A DNA stretch of 5,530 nucleotides from an uncultured Spirochaetaceae bacterium (GTDB lineage Bacteria > Spirochaetota > Spirochaetia > Treponematales > UBA12059), in NCBI GenBank assembly GCA_938004315.1, contig CALKWG010000296.1, positions 1-5,530 of the forward strand, read 5' to 3'. The translations under genes and the position numbers were made by a program. Shown in pieces: positions 4,880-5,530 of this stretch. Position 1 is the stretch's first letter, and the number at the start of each line of letters is the position of its first letter. The notes under the pieces are model-generated. The model saw only the letters and a list, made by a program, of their open reading frames with translations. It had not been told where the DNA came from and ran no database searches.

Positions 4880-5356
4880 ATGGCAGACCGAATGAAACCT
4901 GAAGACCTCGCCCTCGCGATTATGGAGGAGTACACCCATATCCGACGGAGCCACCGTAAACGTAGCCCCCTACCCGAGCTGAGCCGAGCCGAGTTCGACG
5001 CGCTCCTGGCCCTGCATCGCCTGGCGGAGGAGGGCGACGGCCCGGTCCGGCCCAAGGACTTAGGCGCGGTCATGCACATCTCCCCGCCCACGGTGAACGA
5101 GCACCTGAACGCCTTGGTCGGCCGCGGCCTCGTCTCGCGCAGCCCCTCGCCGGGCGACGGCCGCTCCGTCTTCTTAACCGTTACCGAGGAGGGCTTCGCC
5201 CAGCTCGAGCGGGCGAGCAACACCTACCTGGACGCCTTTAAGGAGCTCGTCGCCTATATGGGCGAGGACGAGGCCCAGCGCCTCTTCGAACTCCTGCACA
5301 AGGCGCAGTCCTTCCTCTACGATATCTGGCCCACCGCGCCTCGCAAGGAAGCCTAG
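4880..5356 (+). CDS. MarR-family transcriptional regulator
   Basis: A 158-residue winged helix-turn-helix protein, a normal MarR length, expected to bind a palindromic operator as a dimer and release it on binding a small ligand or on oxidation. The DNA-binding part spans about 37-101: VRPKDLGAVM then the recognition helix SPPTVNEHLNALVGRG, and a wing SRSPSPGDGRSVFLTVT containing the D93-G-R95 motif typical of the family. Helices at 5-24 and 104-148 would form the dimer interface. There is no Cys, so thiol-based sensing of the OhrR kind is excluded. I chose ATG 4880 (GAGGAT just upstream, 3-nt gap) over the in-frame TTG at 4841, which is the promoter -35. The gene follows the ABC exporter by 234 bp on the same strand and has its own promoter. 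Control of the exporter is plausible but unproven. Confidence 0.92.
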   Translation: MADRMKPEDLALAIMEEYTHIRRSHRKRSPLPELSRAEFDALLALHRLAEEGDGPVRPKDLGAVMHISPPTVNEHLNALVGRGLVSRSPSPGDGRSVFLTVTEEGFAQLERASNTYLDAFKELVAYMGEDEAQRLFELLHKAQSFLYDIWPTAPRKEA

Positions 5357-5530
5357 CGGCCGGAGCCGAACCAGCGGACCACGCCTACCTTGTTCTTGGC
5401 CGCGCTGTAGATCATCCCCCCGTTCCAATAATCGAGCGCCGCGAAGAGGCTGTTGCCGCCGTCGTCCGGCCCGCTCTTAGGCCCGCGATAGCTGGCCAGC
5501 TCTAGGAATTCGTCGAAGTCCTGGCGGTAG
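5353..5530 (-). CDS. C-terminal part of an unidentified protein (5' end outside window)
   Basis: On the minus strand, 58 complete codons run from the right edge to a TAG at 5353-5355 with no internal stop. The last residues read as ordinary protein, with SLFAALDYWNGGMIYSAAKN followed by KVGVVRWFGSGR. The codon choice (GGC, GCC, CTC, GAC, with some TAT and CTA) matches the neighbouring genes. The alternating hydrophobic pattern near the end suggests beta strands. I do not recognise the family, and the fragment is too short to assign a function or location. Its stop overlaps that of the convergent MarR gene in the same way as at 1497-1500, which supports it being a real gene end. Confidence 0.6.
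   Translation of the reverse strand, partial: YRQDFDEFLELASYRGPKSGPDDGGNSLFAALDYWNGGMIYSAAKNKVGVVRWFGSGR

Noticed and set aside
4642..5223. Minus-strand open frame of 193 codons over the intergenic region and the MarR gene
   Set aside because: It lies opposite the well-supported MarR gene and the MarR promoter, shows low-complexity Arg/Ser-rich sequence and has no recognisable domain.

Overview
The window comes from a GC-rich bacterium (roughly two thirds G+C by eye) with short AT-rich islands in the intergenic DNA. I suspect a spirochaete-like organism. The reasons are the C-terminal fragment at the left edge, which resembles lamin-tail-type surface proteins known from treponemes and relatives, and the GAF / coiled-coil / LuxR regulator. 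This placement is an inference and not firm. Two compositional habits stand out for a high-GC genome: Ile ATA codons are common in the MarC and ABC genes, and six of the eight visible stop codons are TAG, each preceded by C.

Layout from left to right. (1) 1-414, + strand: the 3' end of a probable secreted lamin-tail-like protein, convergent with (2) trxA, 422-745, - strand, which has a consensus-like promoter and a good ribosome binding site. (3) 877-1500, + strand: a MarC-family membrane protein, divergent from trxA. Its stop codon overlaps that of (4) 1497-1925, - strand, a Rnk-type GreA/GreB-family factor. (5) An AT-rich region, 1926-2042, carrying a probable promoter for gene 4 and three ACTTGTA half-sites. 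(6) 2043-2858, - strand: a cytoplasmic LuxR-type regulator, separated by only 44 bp from the divergent (7) 2903-4645, + strand, a complete type I ABC exporter half-transporter. (8) A 234-bp intergenic region with hairpins and promoter-like elements. (9) 4880-5356, + strand: a MarR-family repressor whose promoter contains a palindrome. Its stop overlaps that of (10) 5353-5530, - strand, the 3' end of an unidentified gene that runs off the window.

No operon is evident: only the Rnk-type and LuxR genes are consecutive on one strand, and the Rnk-type gene appears to have its own promoter. The ABC exporter lies between two regulators, the divergent LuxR protein and the downstream MarR protein, and either could control it. 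Trx, MarC and the Rnk-type factor look like ordinary housekeeping or stress genes.

I see no mobile element, CRISPR array, RNA gene or clearly novel system. The most interesting signals are in the architecture: convergent genes that share a CTAG at their stops, a repeated arrangement in which a -10-like hexamer lies about 6-9 nt before the ATG (suggesting leaderless transcripts), and organised repeats in the AT-rich regulatory islands.
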